A stretch of 35,933 nucleotides of DNA from CAVWUA01 sp963758025 (GCA_963758025.1 CAVWUA010000033.1:1-35933), one strand, 5' to 3'; shown: positions 23,218-33,110, counted from the first letter of the stretch. Notes: generated by a model from the letters alone, not told the origin. Numbers and translations are program-made.

Positions 23218-25424
23218 ATGCACGAGAAGAGCGTGATCCGGGCGGGACTGGTCGGCATCCTCGGGCTGATTTTGGCGGGCGGCCTCGCCGTCGCGGCCGA
23301 TCCGCCGGCTCAGGGGGCGAACCCCTTGCGGGCGGGGGCGGCGGCGGTGGATGTCTCTCCGCCGGATTTGCCGGTGATCGTCAACGGCGGGTTCCTCGAA
23401 AACCACGCCAACACGGTCCATGACCCGCTCCAGGCCCGCGCCTTGGTGCTCGACGACGGCGCGACCCGCCTGGCGATCGTCGTGGTCGATAGCTGCATGA
23501 TGCCCCGCGACCTGCTCGACCGGGCCAAGGCGCTGGCGCACGACGCGACGGGCATCCCGACGGATCACATCTTGATCTCAGCCACGCATACCCATTCGGC
23601 CCCCTCGGCGATGGGGGCGCTCGGTTCGTCCCCCGACCCGCACTATGTGGCGTTCCTGCCCGGCCGGATTGCCGAGGCCATCGCGCAGGCCGATGCGCAG
23701 CAAGGAGCCGGCGAAGGTCGGCTGGGGGGTGGCCGATGACTTCGAGCACACCCACTGCCGGCGCTGGATTCGACGGCCGGACCGGATCCTGAACGACCCG
23801 TTCGGCAACCCGACGGTCCGGGCGAACATGCACCCCGGCTACCAGAACAGCGACGCCATCGCCCCGGCGGGGCCGGTCGATCCGGGGCTGTCGGTCCTGG
23901 CCTTGCAGGCGAGCGACGGCCGGCCGATCGCGCGTTCTGGCGAACTATTCGATGCACTACTTCGGCGCGGCGGCGGTCTCGGCCGATTATTACGGGCGGT
24001 TCTGCCGGATTATCGAGGCGAAGCTCGGACACGCAGACAAGCAACGACAACGGCAAACCGCCGTTCGTCGCCTTGATGTCGCAAGGGACCAGCGGCGACC
24101 AGCAATGGATGGACTACGGCACGCCCCAGAGCAAGATCGACATCGACGCCTACGCCAAGGCCGTCGCCGGGGTGGCGCTCGACGCGTACAACAACATCAC
24201 CTACCACGAAAACGTCCCGCTGGCGATGGCCGAGACGACCTTGAGCCTCGGCCGCCGCATCCCCGACAACGATCGCCTGGCCTGGGCGCGGCCGATCGTC
24301 GCGGCGATGGGGGACGGCGTGCCAAAGAGCCAGGTGGACGTCTATGCCCGTGAGGCCGTCCTGCTGCACGAGAACCCCGTCCGCGAGTTGAAGCTCCAGG
24401 CGATCCGCATCGGCGGGCTGGGCATCGCGGCGATCCCCGACGAGGTGTACGCCATCACCGGCCTGAAGATCAAAGGCCGTAGCCCCCTGGAAACGACGTT
24501 CACGATCGAACTGGCCAACGGCTCCGAGGGCTACATCCCCCCGCCCGAGCAGCACGCCCTCGGCGGATACACGACCTGGCCGGCGCGCACCGCCGGGCTG
24601 GAGGTCCAGGCCGAGCCGAAGATCGTCGAGACGGTGCTCGGGCTGCTGGAAAACGTCGCGGGAACGGAGCGTCGCGACTGGCGGAGCCGGCCGGGCCGTA
24701 CGCCCGAGCGGTCCTCGCGTCGAAGCCGCTGGCGTACTGGCGGCTGGGCGAGATCGACGGCACGACGGCCACCGACGCGACCGGAAACGAGCACGAGGCC
24801 ACGTTCGAGCCGGGCATCGCGCTCTATCTCGATGGCCCGGCGTCGCTGGGATTCTCCGACGAGGGCGCGACCAACCGGGCGGCTCACTTCGCGGGGGGTC
24901 GGCTCCCGGCGCGGCTCGACGGGCTGGGTGAGACGTACTCGGTCGAACTCTGGTTCTGGAACGGCTTGCCGAACGACGCCCGGCCCGTGACCGGCTACAT
25001 GGTCTCCCGAGGCAAGGACGGGGCCGAGGATGCCCCGGGGGATCACCTGGGGATCGGTGGCACCCATCTGGCCGAGGGCCGTCTGCTGTTCTTCAATGGT
25101 AACCAGGCGAACGAGGCTCTGACCGGGACGACCGAGATCGCGCCGAAGACCTGGAACCATGTCGTGCTCGTCCGCGACGGACCGCGCGTGACTGTGTACC
25201 TCAACGGCAAGACCGAGCCCGAGATCAATGGCGAGGCCGCAATCACCGTTCCCGCGGACAGCGACCCGCTCTTTTTCGGCGGCCGGAACGACCGCTTCGC
25301 CAACTTCGCCGGGAAGCTCGACGAGATCGCCGTGTACGACCGGGCCTTGACCCCGGATGAGATCGCCGCGCACCAACGGGCGGCGGGGCTGGATGCCCTC
25401 GATCAGCGCGCCGCGTCCCGCTGA
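23218..25424 (+). pseudogene. Secreted neutral/alkaline ceramidase-like protein fused to a LamG domain, frameshifted
   Basis: The gene begins at an ATG at 23218 with a signal peptide (IRAGLVGILGLILAGGLAVA). The ceramidase-like domain starts LRAGAAAVDVSPPDLPVIVN and includes DHILISATHTHSAPS, whose histidines fit the family zinc site. It then continues in other frames: WGVADDFEHTHCRRW, SMHYFGAAAVSADYYGRFCR, ALMSQGTSGDQQWMDYGTPQ and AMAETTLSLGRRIPD. Frame changes fall near 23700, 23940, 24040 and 24690, but no family segment is missing between the pieces. The last 240 residues form a LamG-like domain. Either the assembly has indels here or the gene is decaying. It converges on the WD40 gene with a 22-base overlap. 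If whole it would be about 735 aa, exported, and act on N-acyl lipids or a related amide (inference). Confidence 0.75.
24691..25424 (+). pseudogene. LamG/concanavalin-A-like domain, C-terminal part of the ceramidase-like gene
   Basis: This final in-frame piece reads AVLASKPLAYWRLGEIDGTT, then YSVELWFWNGLPNDARPVTG, TWNHVVLVRDGPRVTVYLNG and GKLDEIAVYDRALTPDEIAA. This is the standard beta-jelly-roll of LamG-like domains, ending in the usual DE-AVYDRALTP helix-cap motif. It probably binds carbohydrate or calcium-linked ligands outside the cell and follows the catalytic domain across a frame change near 24690. Confidence 0.75.
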
Positions 25425-27237
25425 GCCAGTTGCCGACGTGCCTGATGCCACTGAGGGGCGTCGAGAATCTGGATCACGCCGCCGGGTTCCATCCGCATGC
25501 CGCTGAGGGCTTGCAGTTCCAGGGCGATCCGTTCCGGGTCGCCGGGCAGGGGGCTCGGCGTCTTCCAGAGCTGAGCGGTGCCGTCCTGGCAGCCGGTCAG
25601 GACAAACATCCCGTCGGGGCTGAAGGCGACGGAGTTGATCGTGTCGTCATGGAGCAGGGGAGGGCCGATGGCGTGGCCGGTGGGCATGTCCCAGAAGGAG
25701 GCGGTGCAGTCGCGGCTGCCGGTCAGGAGCGTGCGATTGTCGGGACCGATGACGATCGACTCGATCAGACCGTGGTGCTGGAAGGGCAAGCCGATGAGCG
25801 TCTGCCGGGCGATGTCCCAGCGGCGGACGGTCGCGTCCTGGCAGCCGGTCAGGATGGACTGGCCGTCCGGGCTGAAGGCGACGGCCTCGACCCAGCCTTG
25901 ATGCGGAAAGGGTTTGCCGACGGGCTGGCCGCTCAGGGCGTTCCAGAGCCGCGCGGTGCCGTCCTCGCCTCCGGTCAGAACGAAATGGCCGTCCGGGCTG
26001 AAGGCCAGGTCGTAGATCGGTCCATCGTGCCGAAGCGTCGCACCGATCGGCGCGCCGCTGGCGATGTTCCAGAGCCGCGCGGTGCCGTCCTGGCCTCCGG
26101 TCAGAATGGTCCGGCCGTCGGGGCTGATCGCCACGTCGTACACGGAGCCGTCGTGCTCGAACGGCTCGCCAATCGGCTCGCCGGTTTGGAGGTCCCACAA
26201 CCGCGCGGTCTTGTCCTTGCTGCCGGTGAGCACGAAGCGGCTATCCGCGCTGACGGCCAGGGAGTAGACCACCCCTTGATGCCCGTGCAGCTCGCGCAGG
26301 AGCCGGCCCGAGGCCGTTTCCCAGATCCGCACGAGACCATCGCGGCTCCCGGTCAGCAGGCGGCGACCGCCGGGGCAGAAGGACACGACCCGGATGGAGT
26401 CGTCATGCCGGAGCGGTGGATTGAACAACTTCGGCTCCGCGGCGAGTTGCCAGAGCCGCGCGGTCTTGTCCTCGCTCGCCGTCAGAAGGAGCCGCCCATC
26501 CGGGCTGTACACCACGGCGCGGATGGGGTTCTGCGACCGCATGGGCAGGCCGAGGGACTGGCCGCTGGCGGCATCCCAGAGCCGGGTCGTCAGGTCCTGG
26601 CTCCCGGTCAGCACCGTCTTGCCGTCGGGGCTGAACGTGGCGGTCAGAACCCGGTTCTGATGCCGTAGCGGCGGAGCGATCGGAATGCCCGTGGCGGCGT
26701 CCCGGAGCCAGGCGGTCTTGTCCTCGCCCGCCGTCAGAATGGTCTGACCGTCCGGGCTATAGGCCACGACCAGGACGCCGCCGACATGGGTCATTGGCTC
26801 GCCGATGGGCCGAGCGCTGGCGGCATCCCAGAGCCGGGCCTTGCCGTCGTAGGCGCCGGTCAGAAACGTCCGGCCGTCGGGGCTGAACGCGACCGTCTTG
26901 ACCGATCCGCCGTGGTCCAGGATTGGGCTGATCGGCTTCCGTGTGGCGACATCCCAGAGCCGGGCATCCGCGTCTTCGTACCCGACCAGAAGGGTCTGGC
27001 CGTCGGGACTGAAGACGAGATCCAGGACCGGCTTGGCATGGATCAAGGGTTCGCCGGCCGGTTGACCGTCGGCGGTGTTCCAGAACCGGACGACGCCATC
27101 CTCGCCGGCCGTCAAACACAGGTGGCCGTCGGGACTGAAGACGATGGTGTAGATGACGTTGGCATGGATCAAGGACGGGCCGACGGGCTGGCCGGTCGCG
27201 GTATCCCAGAACTGGGCGATGCCGTCAGCGCACCGCC
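25403..27237 (-). pseudogene. WD40-repeat part of the Ser/Thr kinase gene (two propellers)
   Basis: About 610 residues made of repeats of roughly 42 residues, each with a form like VAFSPDGRTFLTGAYDGKAR followed by LWD. Counting from the piece just upstream there are 14 repeats, enough for two seven-bladed propellers. A C-terminal helical tail (ERIALELQALSGMRMEPGGV) is also seen in related planctomycete kinases. The frame is joined to the kinase by a short stretch (27237-27365) in another frame that holds the linker and the first repeat (IVNDVAFSPDGRLFATA), so two single-base shifts separate the parts. No start codon or ribosome site fits an independent gene. Propellers of this kind act as protein-binding platforms. 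Confidence 0.8.
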
Positions 27238-27352
27238 GTGGCGAACAGGCGGCCGTCGGGACTGAAGGCGACATCGTTGACGATCGCCTCATGCGCGAGG
27301 ATCGCCTTCAGGATGGGAAGCCGGGCACGCCAGGCGGACAGGTTGACCCGGA

Positions 27353-28876
27353 TCACATGCCGCAAGTCGGCGCATCGGGCGGGGCCAGTTCCAGGGCCTG
27401 GGCCATCCACAGTAAACCGGCCCCGGTGTCCCCCTGTTCGCAGAAGGACAGACCCCGGTCCAGGGCCAGGCCGGCGGAGAGCCGCTGCGCCTGGGTTAAG
27501 GCCCACTGGGTGCGCGTCTGTTCCTTGGAGAGCCGCCGGGCGGCGTCCGCTTCGTGCCAGGCCAGGACCATCGAGAGCACGGCGACCGCGACCGTCAGCC
27601 CGGCGGCCATCGCCTGCGCGGGGTTCCGGCGGCACCGGCGCCATGTTCGTTCCACGCGGCCACTCGGCCGGGCCTGGATCAGCTCACCGTCGAGCCAGCG
27701 GCGCAGGTCGGCGGCGAGGTCCGCGGCCGTCGGATAGCGGCGCCCGGGCTCCTTCTGCATCGCCTTCAAGCAGATCGTTTCCAGGTCACGGGGAATGCGG
27801 TCGTTGAGGCTTCGGGGGTTTCTCGGCTCATCGTGCAGGACCTGGTTGAGCATCATCCGCGGGTTACCCCGGAAGGGCTGCTCGCCGGTCAGAAGCTGGT
27901 AGAGCAGGACGCCCAGACTGTACACATCCGCCCGCCGATCGACCTGGCGGGTGTCGCCCCTGGCCTGTTCGGGACTCATGTAGGCGGGGGTGCCCAGAAC
28001 CTCGCCGTCGAGCGTGACGGTCACCTCGCCGTGGTCGCGGCGGGCCAGGCCGAAGTCCATCAAGAGGGGGGTGCCGTCGCGGCTCAGCAGGATGTTCTCG
28101 GGCTTGACGTCGCGGTGAACCAACCCTTGTTGGTGAACGGCGTCGAGACCATCGGCGATCGCCGCGACGATCTGGGCCAGTTCGCGCGAGGTCAACGGCG
28201 GCGGAGCCTGGAGCCGCTCCAGCAGCGTCGGCCCCTGGATGTACGGCATGACGAGGTACGGCCGACCGTCCGGCAGGTGGCCGACGGCGTGCAAGGAGAC
28301 CACGTTGGGGTGCTCCACCTGCGCGGCGGCCTTCGCCTCGCGCTCGAATCGCTCGCGCGCCCCGGCGGCGTCGCGCCAGGAGGGAAGGATCTTGATGGCC
28401 ACCGCGCGATCGAGCGCCGGGTCGTGCCCCTTCAGGACGACCCCCATTCCGCCCCGTCCCAGCTCGGATGTGGCGCGGAACCCATTGATCGTGCCGAGGT
28501 CCCCCTCAACCTGCGCCGGGCCGAGGAAATCCAGTCGGCCTGGAGCCGGTGTCGGGTTCGGCTGCGTGGCCTCCGCCGTGGTGCCACCGCCATTGATGTT
28601 GCTGTGGGCCTCGCCGTCGTCCACGTCCACAGGGACGAACGCCCGGAGCCGTTCCATCAAGGGAGTTAGCCCCACCAGACCTTGAGGAACCGCCGCCAGC
28701 GACCGTCGGTCGATCCGGCGCCGCAGGTCCGAGTCGGCCGTCAACCGCTCCAGCCGGGCCTGGCACGCCTCGCAATGAGCGACGTGCTCCCGGAGCGCGT
28801 GCAGCCAGGGCCCGGCCACCTCATCGCCGAGATACCGCCGCAACTGCTCATCCGTCCCGCAGCGGGACCTCGCCAT
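27353..28876 (-). CDS. Membrane-anchored Ser/Thr protein kinase with N-terminal zinc-finger-like motif
   Basis: The ATG at 28876 (AGGTGGAAC just ahead) opens MARSRCGTDEQLRRYLGD. A His/Cys cluster HVAHCEACQARL at 31-42 resembles the zinc motif of anti-sigma factors. The kinase domain (about 134-400) has GRGGMGVV at 140-147, catalytic Lys162, HRDVKPEN at 254-261, DFG at 274-276 and GTPAYMSPEQARGD. A membrane helix follows at about 427-447 (MAAGLTVAVAVLSMVLAWHE). The frame stops at 27353, but the protein clearly continues in other frames into 14 WD40 repeats, for about 1,150 residues if whole. It lies behind the ECF sigma gene at 29080, an arrangement typical of planctomycetes, where kinase and sigma factor probably form a signalling pair. 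Confidence 0.88.
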   Translation of the reverse strand: MARSRCGTDEQLRRYLGDEVAGPWLHALREHVAHCEACQARLERLTADSDLRRRIDRRSLAAVPQGLVGLTPLMERLRAFVPVDVDDGEAHSNINGGGTTAEATQPNPTPAPGRLDFLGPAQVEGDLGTINGFRATSELGRGGMGVVLKGHDPALDRAVAIKILPSWRDAAGARERFEREAKAAAQVEHPNVVSLHAVGHLPDGRPYLVMPYIQGPTLLERLQAPPPLTSRELAQIVAAIADGLDAVHQQGLVHRDVKPENILLSRDGTPLLMDFGLARRDHGEVTVTLDGEVLGTPAYMSPEQARGDTRQVDRRADVYSLGVLLYQLLTGEQPFRGNPRMMLNQVLHDEPRNPRSLNDRIPRDLETICLKAMQKEPGRRYPTAADLAADLRRWLDGELIQARPSGRVERTWRRCRRNPAQAMAAGLTVAVAVLSMVLAWHEADAARRLSKEQTRTQWALTQAQRLSAGLALDRGLSFCEQGDTGAGLLWMAQALELAPPDAPTCGM

Positions 28877-28970
28877 CCCGTTCCACCTCGTCCTACTTCG
28901 CCATTTTTGGGAGGGAGACGTGCCTCGTGCTGGTTCAATCAACCTATTGCGCACAATTTCATTCCGGGTA

Positions 28971-29034
28971 GCTGGGGGCTCGTCCGCGAGACCCCGGCGC
29001 ACCAGGACCGGGGTCTCGCGGACGAGCCCCCAGC
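28971..29034. repeat. 27-bp perfect inverted repeat with a 10-base loop
   Basis: The arm at 28971-28997 (starting GCTGGGGGCTCGTCC) is an exact reverse complement of 29008-29034. The centre is CGCACCAGGA. It lies in the 203-bp gap between the ECF sigma stop and the kinase start. There is no T tract. It could be an attenuator, or a copy of a mobile palindromic repeat. Confidence 0.9.
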
Positions 29035-29079
29035 CACCCCCTCGCACAACAGCACTCTCGATCCGGCACGATCGTGAAT

Positions 29080-29709
29080 TTACGCCGATTCCAGAGGCAC
29101 CAGTGCCATGGCGTCCTCGGCCAGGTGCGCGACCTCTTCGCGGAACCGCTTGAGGAACCGGCTCTTGGCCTCGAAGACGCGCTCGATGGGAAGGTCCAGC
29201 CGCTCGGCCACCCGGGAGGCCCGACAACCCACGATCCAGGTCAGCTTGAAGATCACCCAGGACCGCTTCGTGAAGTGAGCGCGGGTCCGCTCCAGCGCGA
29301 CGCGGTGGATATAGGCCGCCAGCTCCTCCTCCCAGACGCCGTCCTCCCAGTGGACAACCTGGTGCTCCGGCAGGCCCAGGGTCACCAACTTCCCCTGGCC
29401 TTGTGTCACCCGGTTGATCCGGTTCCACGCGTTGGCGATCTCGTTGCGCGTCAAGACCCCGAGCCACCCCCGAAACCGCCCCCGCTCCGGCTGGTACTCG
29501 AACGACCGGATCGACCGAAGCACCTGGAGAAACACATTTTGCGTCGCGTCAGCCGCCTCGGCCTCGTTCAAACGATACCGCAGACACAACCCATAAATAA
29601 ACGGGCCGTAGATCTCAACGAATTCCTTCCACGCCTTGCCATCGTGAGGATCGCGGATCCGGAACACGAGGCTCGCGCTCGTCGGGAACCCCGGAGAGCC
29701 TTTCACCAT
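29080..29709 (-). CDS. ECF-type RNA polymerase sigma factor
   Basis: This 209-aa protein starts at the ATG at 29709, with GAGGAGG five bases ahead. Region 2 covers about 20-95: WKEFVEIYGPFIYGLCLRY, EAEAADATQNVFLQVLRSI and RFRGWLGVLTRNEIANAWN. Region 4 covers about 140-200 with SWVIFKLTWIVGCRASRVAE and LDLPIERVFEAKSRFLKRFR. Its length and the linker (GKLVTLGLPEHQVVHWEDGV) match the planctomycete ECF groups that accompany Ser/Thr kinases. The kinase gene follows on the same strand after 203 bases that include the large palindrome. No separate anti-sigma gene is present; the zinc-like motif at the kinase N-terminus may do that job (inference). Confidence 0.92.
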   Translation of the reverse strand: MVKGSPGFPTSASLVFRIRDPHDGKAWKEFVEIYGPFIYGLCLRYRLNEAEAADATQNVFLQVLRSIRSFEYQPERGRFRGWLGVLTRNEIANAWNRINRVTQGQGKLVTLGLPEHQVVHWEDGVWEEELAAYIHRVALERTRAHFTKRSWVIFKLTWIVGCRASRVAERLDLPIERVFEAKSRFLKRFREEVAHLAEDAMALVPLESA

Positions 29710-29898
29710 GTTCCTCCTCGAAAGATAAAGATGGAATAACGATCCGATCGTCTCACATATCCGACCCTTTGGGAAAGATTTTTTTCCGGATTCTCGCGCA
29801 AGACCGGTGGGCATCTTGAAAGTTGGTGGAATTTTTGTACACAAGAGGGAAATTGGTGATCGCCGACGAAATCCCCGCCTCGGAAATGGAGTCCACCG

Positions 29899-31311
29899 AT
29901 GCCGTCCACACCGGTCCCGCCCGAGAAGCAGGCCGAGATCGAGGACCTCTCCCGAGCCATCCGCGAGGCCGTCGACGCCGAGATCGGCGAACTGGCGGCC
30001 AATCTCGCCTCCACCGACGACGCCCACCTCTTCGGCGCAAATGAGTTCCAGATCCGCCCACGCCCACGCCCACGCCCACGCCCACGCCCACAGGATCGCC
30101 GCCAAGGCGGTCGAAGAACACCGGACGCGAAAAAAAACGGAGACGAAGGCGCCGGCGTGACCGGCCCGCACTGCGGCGGAGCCGCCGAGTTCCACTCACA
30201 CCGCTGGCACACCTCGTTCAGCCTCGTGGGGCCGATCCGCTACCGCCGCGCCTACTATCTCTGCCGGATTTGCGGCAAGGGACTGTTCCCCTTCGACCGC
30301 GACGCCGGCCTGACGACTCGCGACCTGACGCCCGCCCTGGAGCGGGCCGCCAGCTTGGCCGGGACGGTCGCCGACAGCTTCGAGAAGGGGGCCGAACTCC
30401 TCGACGAGATGGCCGGCGTCCGGGTCTCGGAGGCAACCGTCGAGCGGACCGCCGAAGACGCCGGGCAGCGGTTGGCCGACGCCGTCACCGCCGACGCGAC
30501 CTTCGGCCCCAAGGCCGACTGGTCCTGGCACAAGGATTACGATGGGAAGGCATGGGCGTACGTCGAACTCGACGCCACCGGGGTGAGACAGCAGGGCGAA
30601 GGGGGCGGCCCGGCCGAGGGCCGCATGGCCGCCGTGGGGATGGTCTGTCACCCCGGCCCCGAGTGGCCCTGACCCGACGAGAAGCCGCGACCGATGCCGT
30701 CGCGTTACCTCTCGTGGCTGTCCCCTTTGGAGGGCTTCGCTCCGTTGCTCCACGCCCCCGCCGGACACGTCGGGATAGACCGAGCCGAGCGATGGATCGG
30801 GCTGACCGACGGCGGCAGCGGCCTGGAGGACCGACTCCGGGAGAACTTCCCGCGCGTCGAGGTGATCATCCTGGATTTCTTTCATCCCGCGGAGACGCTC
30901 ACCGGATTGGCACGGCTGCTCCACCCCAGGGACGAGGCCGAGGCGGAGGATCAAGCACGCCGGTGGCGTCAGTTGCTCAAGGAGGAGGGGGGTGCGGTCC
31001 TGGGGGCGGTGCTCCGCGAATGGGACTGGCCGCGGCGGCCTGGCCTCCGGGAGGCGGTGGAGGAGCTGACCGGCGATCTCGACCGGCAGGCACACCGGAT
31101 GGAATCCCCGGAGTACCTGGCGCACGGCGGGTGCATCGGCAGCGACGCGATCGAGCGCGCGTGCAAGTCGGTGGTGGGCCAACGACTGAAGCGGGCCGGG
31201 ATGCGGTGGGGTGAGGACGGGGCGCACGCCGTCTGCCACCTCCGCGCCCTCGATCGGAGCGAGAAAGGTCAGTGGGACGCCTTCTGGAACCGCGATTATT
31301 CGCTCAACTGA
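29899..31311 (+). pseudogene. ISKra4-family transposase with a hexamer insertion and an in-frame TGA
   Basis: The gene spans 471 codons, the expected family length. It begins MPSTPVPPEKQAEIEDLSRA and has the N-terminal ELAANLASTDDAHLFGANEF. The expected DLxHRIAAKA segment is displaced by an (RP)n run from a hexamer repeat and appears in another frame up to an A8 tract at 30130-30137, after which the main frame resumes with GDEGAGVTGPHCGGAAEFH and the zinc-type YYLCRICGKGLFPFD. Later blocks are AWAYVELDATGVRQQGEGGG, GIDRAERWIGLTDGGSGLED and GCIGSDAIERACKSVVGQRL, with MRWGEDGAHAVCHLRAL. A TGA at 30670-30672 interrupts the same frame; sequence beyond it is in phase (ATG at 30694), so this is a nonsense change and not a frameshift. 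Probably inactive. Confidence 0.8.
30055..30090. repeat. Hexanucleotide tandem repeat, six perfect copies of CGCCCA
   Basis: Six perfect units lie inside the ISKra4 transposase gene and encode alternating Arg-Pro. Read as CCACGC, the unit differs by one base from the CCACGA array at 4125-4160, which also has six copies. Confidence 0.9.
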
Positions 31312-31454
31312 ACGCCTGTCTCACCAACTAACGTGACGCTCACCGAACGGAGTGGAGGCGGAGACGACAGAAAACTTCCTCAGAGATTATGATGCGTTGA
31401 AACCGATGTCGGTCAACACAACCGCGACAGTTCTCTCAGAATGGAGTCCGCCGC

Positions 31455-32072
31455 ATGTTCGACGGCCCCCTGGTCTTCGTCGATATCGACACCCAGCGCG
31501 ATTTTCTCGACCCGGACGGTGCCCTCTTCATCCCCGAATCCGAGGCAATCGTGCCGACCTTGGCCCGCCTGACCGCGTTCGCCCGAACCCGGAACATCCC
31601 GGTTCTGGCCACGGCCTGCGCTCACCGGCTCGACGACCCCGACCCGGAGCCCTTCCCGCCGCATTGCCTGATCGGATCGCCGGGACAGGAACGGATCGAC
31701 GCGACCGCCTGGCCGGAGAGCACGGTCATCGGGCGTGACGACTGGCTCGACGGCGACACTCTCCCACCGCACCTGACCCTCGAAAAACGCCGGTACGATC
31801 TGTTCACCCACCCGGATGCGGACCGGATCGTCTCGCTCCATGCCCGTCGACAGCCGACGTTCGTCGTCTATGGCGTGGCGACCGATTATTGCGTCCGGAC
31901 CGCCGTGCTGGGATTGCTCCAGCGCGGTCAGCGCGTCGCCATCGTCGCTGACGCCGTCCGTGCGGTCGTTCCCGACGCCGAGCCGACGGTCCTCACCGGG
32001 TTCGCCCGTCAGGGGGGCGTGTTGACTGTAGCCGATCGGGTCTGCGCGGACGCGGAATCCGCGGCGCATTGA
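31455..32072 (+). CDS. Cysteine hydrolase of the isochorismatase/nicotinamidase family
   Basis: This 205-aa cytoplasmic hydrolase has the full catalytic triad of the family: Asp12 in FVDIDTQRDFLDP, Lys110 in LTLEKRRYDLF, and the nucleophile Cys145 in VYGVATDYCVRTAVLGLL. The order, spacing and GVATDYCVRTA block resemble nicotinamidases and related amidohydrolases. Whether the substrate is nicotinamide (NAD salvage) cannot be read from the sequence; metal-binding residues (Asp59/Asp60 region and HC at 69-70) are plausible. It begins at the ATG at 31455, with GGAG about nine bases ahead. The downstream ADP-ribosylglycohydrolase makes an NAD/ADP-ribose context conceivable. Confidence 0.85.
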   Translation: MFDGPLVFVDIDTQRDFLDPDGALFIPESEAIVPTLARLTAFARTRNIPVLATACAHRLDDPDPEPFPPHCLIGSPGQERIDATAWPESTVIGRDDWLDGDTLPPHLTLEKRRYDLFTHPDADRIVSLHARRQPTFVVYGVATDYCVRTAVLGLLQRGQRVAIVADAVRAVVPDAEPTVLTGFARQGGVLTVADRVCADAESAAH

Positions 32073-32261
32073 GTACTTCCGTCCGGCAAATGCCGACCGT
32101 CGCACCTTTTGGAACGCGGGTTCCCGGTCCGGCTCGTACCGCCGTATAATAACCGAGGAAGGAAAAACAGGGTCAATCCGGCGGCGGTCACGGTCCAGAG
32201 CGAGGCCGGATCGCGCCATCTATTATTGAGATTATTCGCAAGAGAGAGACGGACGGATTCC

Positions 32262-33107
32262 GTGCACGATAAGTTCAAGAAACGGTTCCGCGCTCCGCGG
32301 GTGGATCGGCGGTTGCGGCAGAAAATTGCCGTGGAGGCCGCGCGGAGGATGCTCCCGGCGATCGGGCCGAAGGACGATTCAGGGCATCTGGGCGAGGCGT
32401 CGGAGGCGGATTATTACGCGGCCAAGCGCAAGGCGGCCGCCGTGCTGGGGCACACGGTCCGGCCCGGCGACCTGCCCAGCGACAGCGAGATCCGCGAACA
32501 GATCCTCGTCTTGGCCCGCACCCAGGGGGTCGGGGACCTTGACGAAGAGGCCGATCTCCCCGAACCGCACGAGGGGGGCACGGTGGCGCGTCTGGCCGAT
32601 CACGTGGACCGCTTCGCCATCTACAAGCTGCGGCTGGAGCCCCTGGAGGCGGTCAAGCAGAACGTGAAGTACCACCCCGAGGGGGATGCGCTTTACCATA
32701 GCCTGCAAGTCTTCGAGCACGCCCGGCACTTGCGGCCGTATGACGAGGAATTCTTGCTGGCGGCCCTCCTGCACGACGTCGGCAAGGCGATCGACCCGCA
32801 CGACCATGTCACCGCCGGCCTGGAGGCCCTGCGAGGGGCCGTCACCGAGCGGACGTACTGGCTGATCGAGCACCACATGGACCTGATGGTCCGCCCCGGC
32901 CGGAGCCTCAACCCGCGAACCCGCAAGGAGATCGAGGGCTCGGACTATTACGAGGATCTGGTCCTCCTGCGCCAGGTGGACGAGGCCGGCCGCGCCATCG
33001 GCGCGCCGGTCGGCACGATCGACGAGGCGCTCGATTACCTGCGGGGGCTGGAACAGGAAGCCTATCTGGACGACAACACGGAGGGGGATGGCAAAACATC
33101 CTCGTGA
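32262..33107 (+). CDS. HD-domain phosphohydrolase-like protein
   Basis: This 281-aa protein starts at a GTG at 32262 (VHDKFKKRFRAPRVDRRLRQ). The same frame is open back to 32109, but those extra residues look non-coding. The HD domain covers about 140-260, with H146 in LYHSLQVFEHAR, the HD pair at 171-172 in FLLAALLHDVGKAIDPHDH, and later H and D residues (EHHMDLMVRPG; LLRQVDEAGR). These would bind metal for phosphoester hydrolysis. The N-terminal third is charged and helical, without a known domain. It is followed after three bases by the ADP-ribosylglycohydrolase gene, so the two are very likely co-translated. Confidence 0.85.
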   Translation: MHDKFKKRFRAPRVDRRLRQKIAVEAARRMLPAIGPKDDSGHLGEASEADYYAAKRKAAAVLGHTVRPGDLPSDSEIREQILVLARTQGVGDLDEEADLPEPHEGGTVARLADHVDRFAIYKLRLEPLEAVKQNVKYHPEGDALYHSLQVFEHARHLRPYDEEFLLAALLHDVGKAIDPHDHVTAGLEALRGAVTERTYWLIEHHMDLMVRPGRSLNPRTRKEIEGSDYYEDLVLLRQVDEAGRAIGAPVGTIDEALDYLRGLEQEAYLDDNTEGDGKTSS

Positions 33108-33110
33108 ACC

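Noticed and set aside
28877..29467. Upstream extension of the kinase frame by about 195 codons
   Set aside because: It runs through the 27-bp palindrome and into the sigma-factor gene in another frame, is low-complexity, and the ATG at 28876 has a ribosome site and begins the conserved domain.
29710..30195. N-terminal extension of the sigma factor by about 160 codons, containing a (WA)n run
   Set aside because: The run is antisense to the hexamer repeat in the ISKra4 gene; the ATG at 29709 has a GAGGAGG site and starts where ECF sigma factors usually start.
30670..30672. UGA recoding (selenocysteine or programmed readthrough) in the ISKra4 transposase
   Set aside because: No reason for a recoded residue at this non-catalytic, proline-rich position and no obvious downstream structure; a plain nonsense mutation is simpler.
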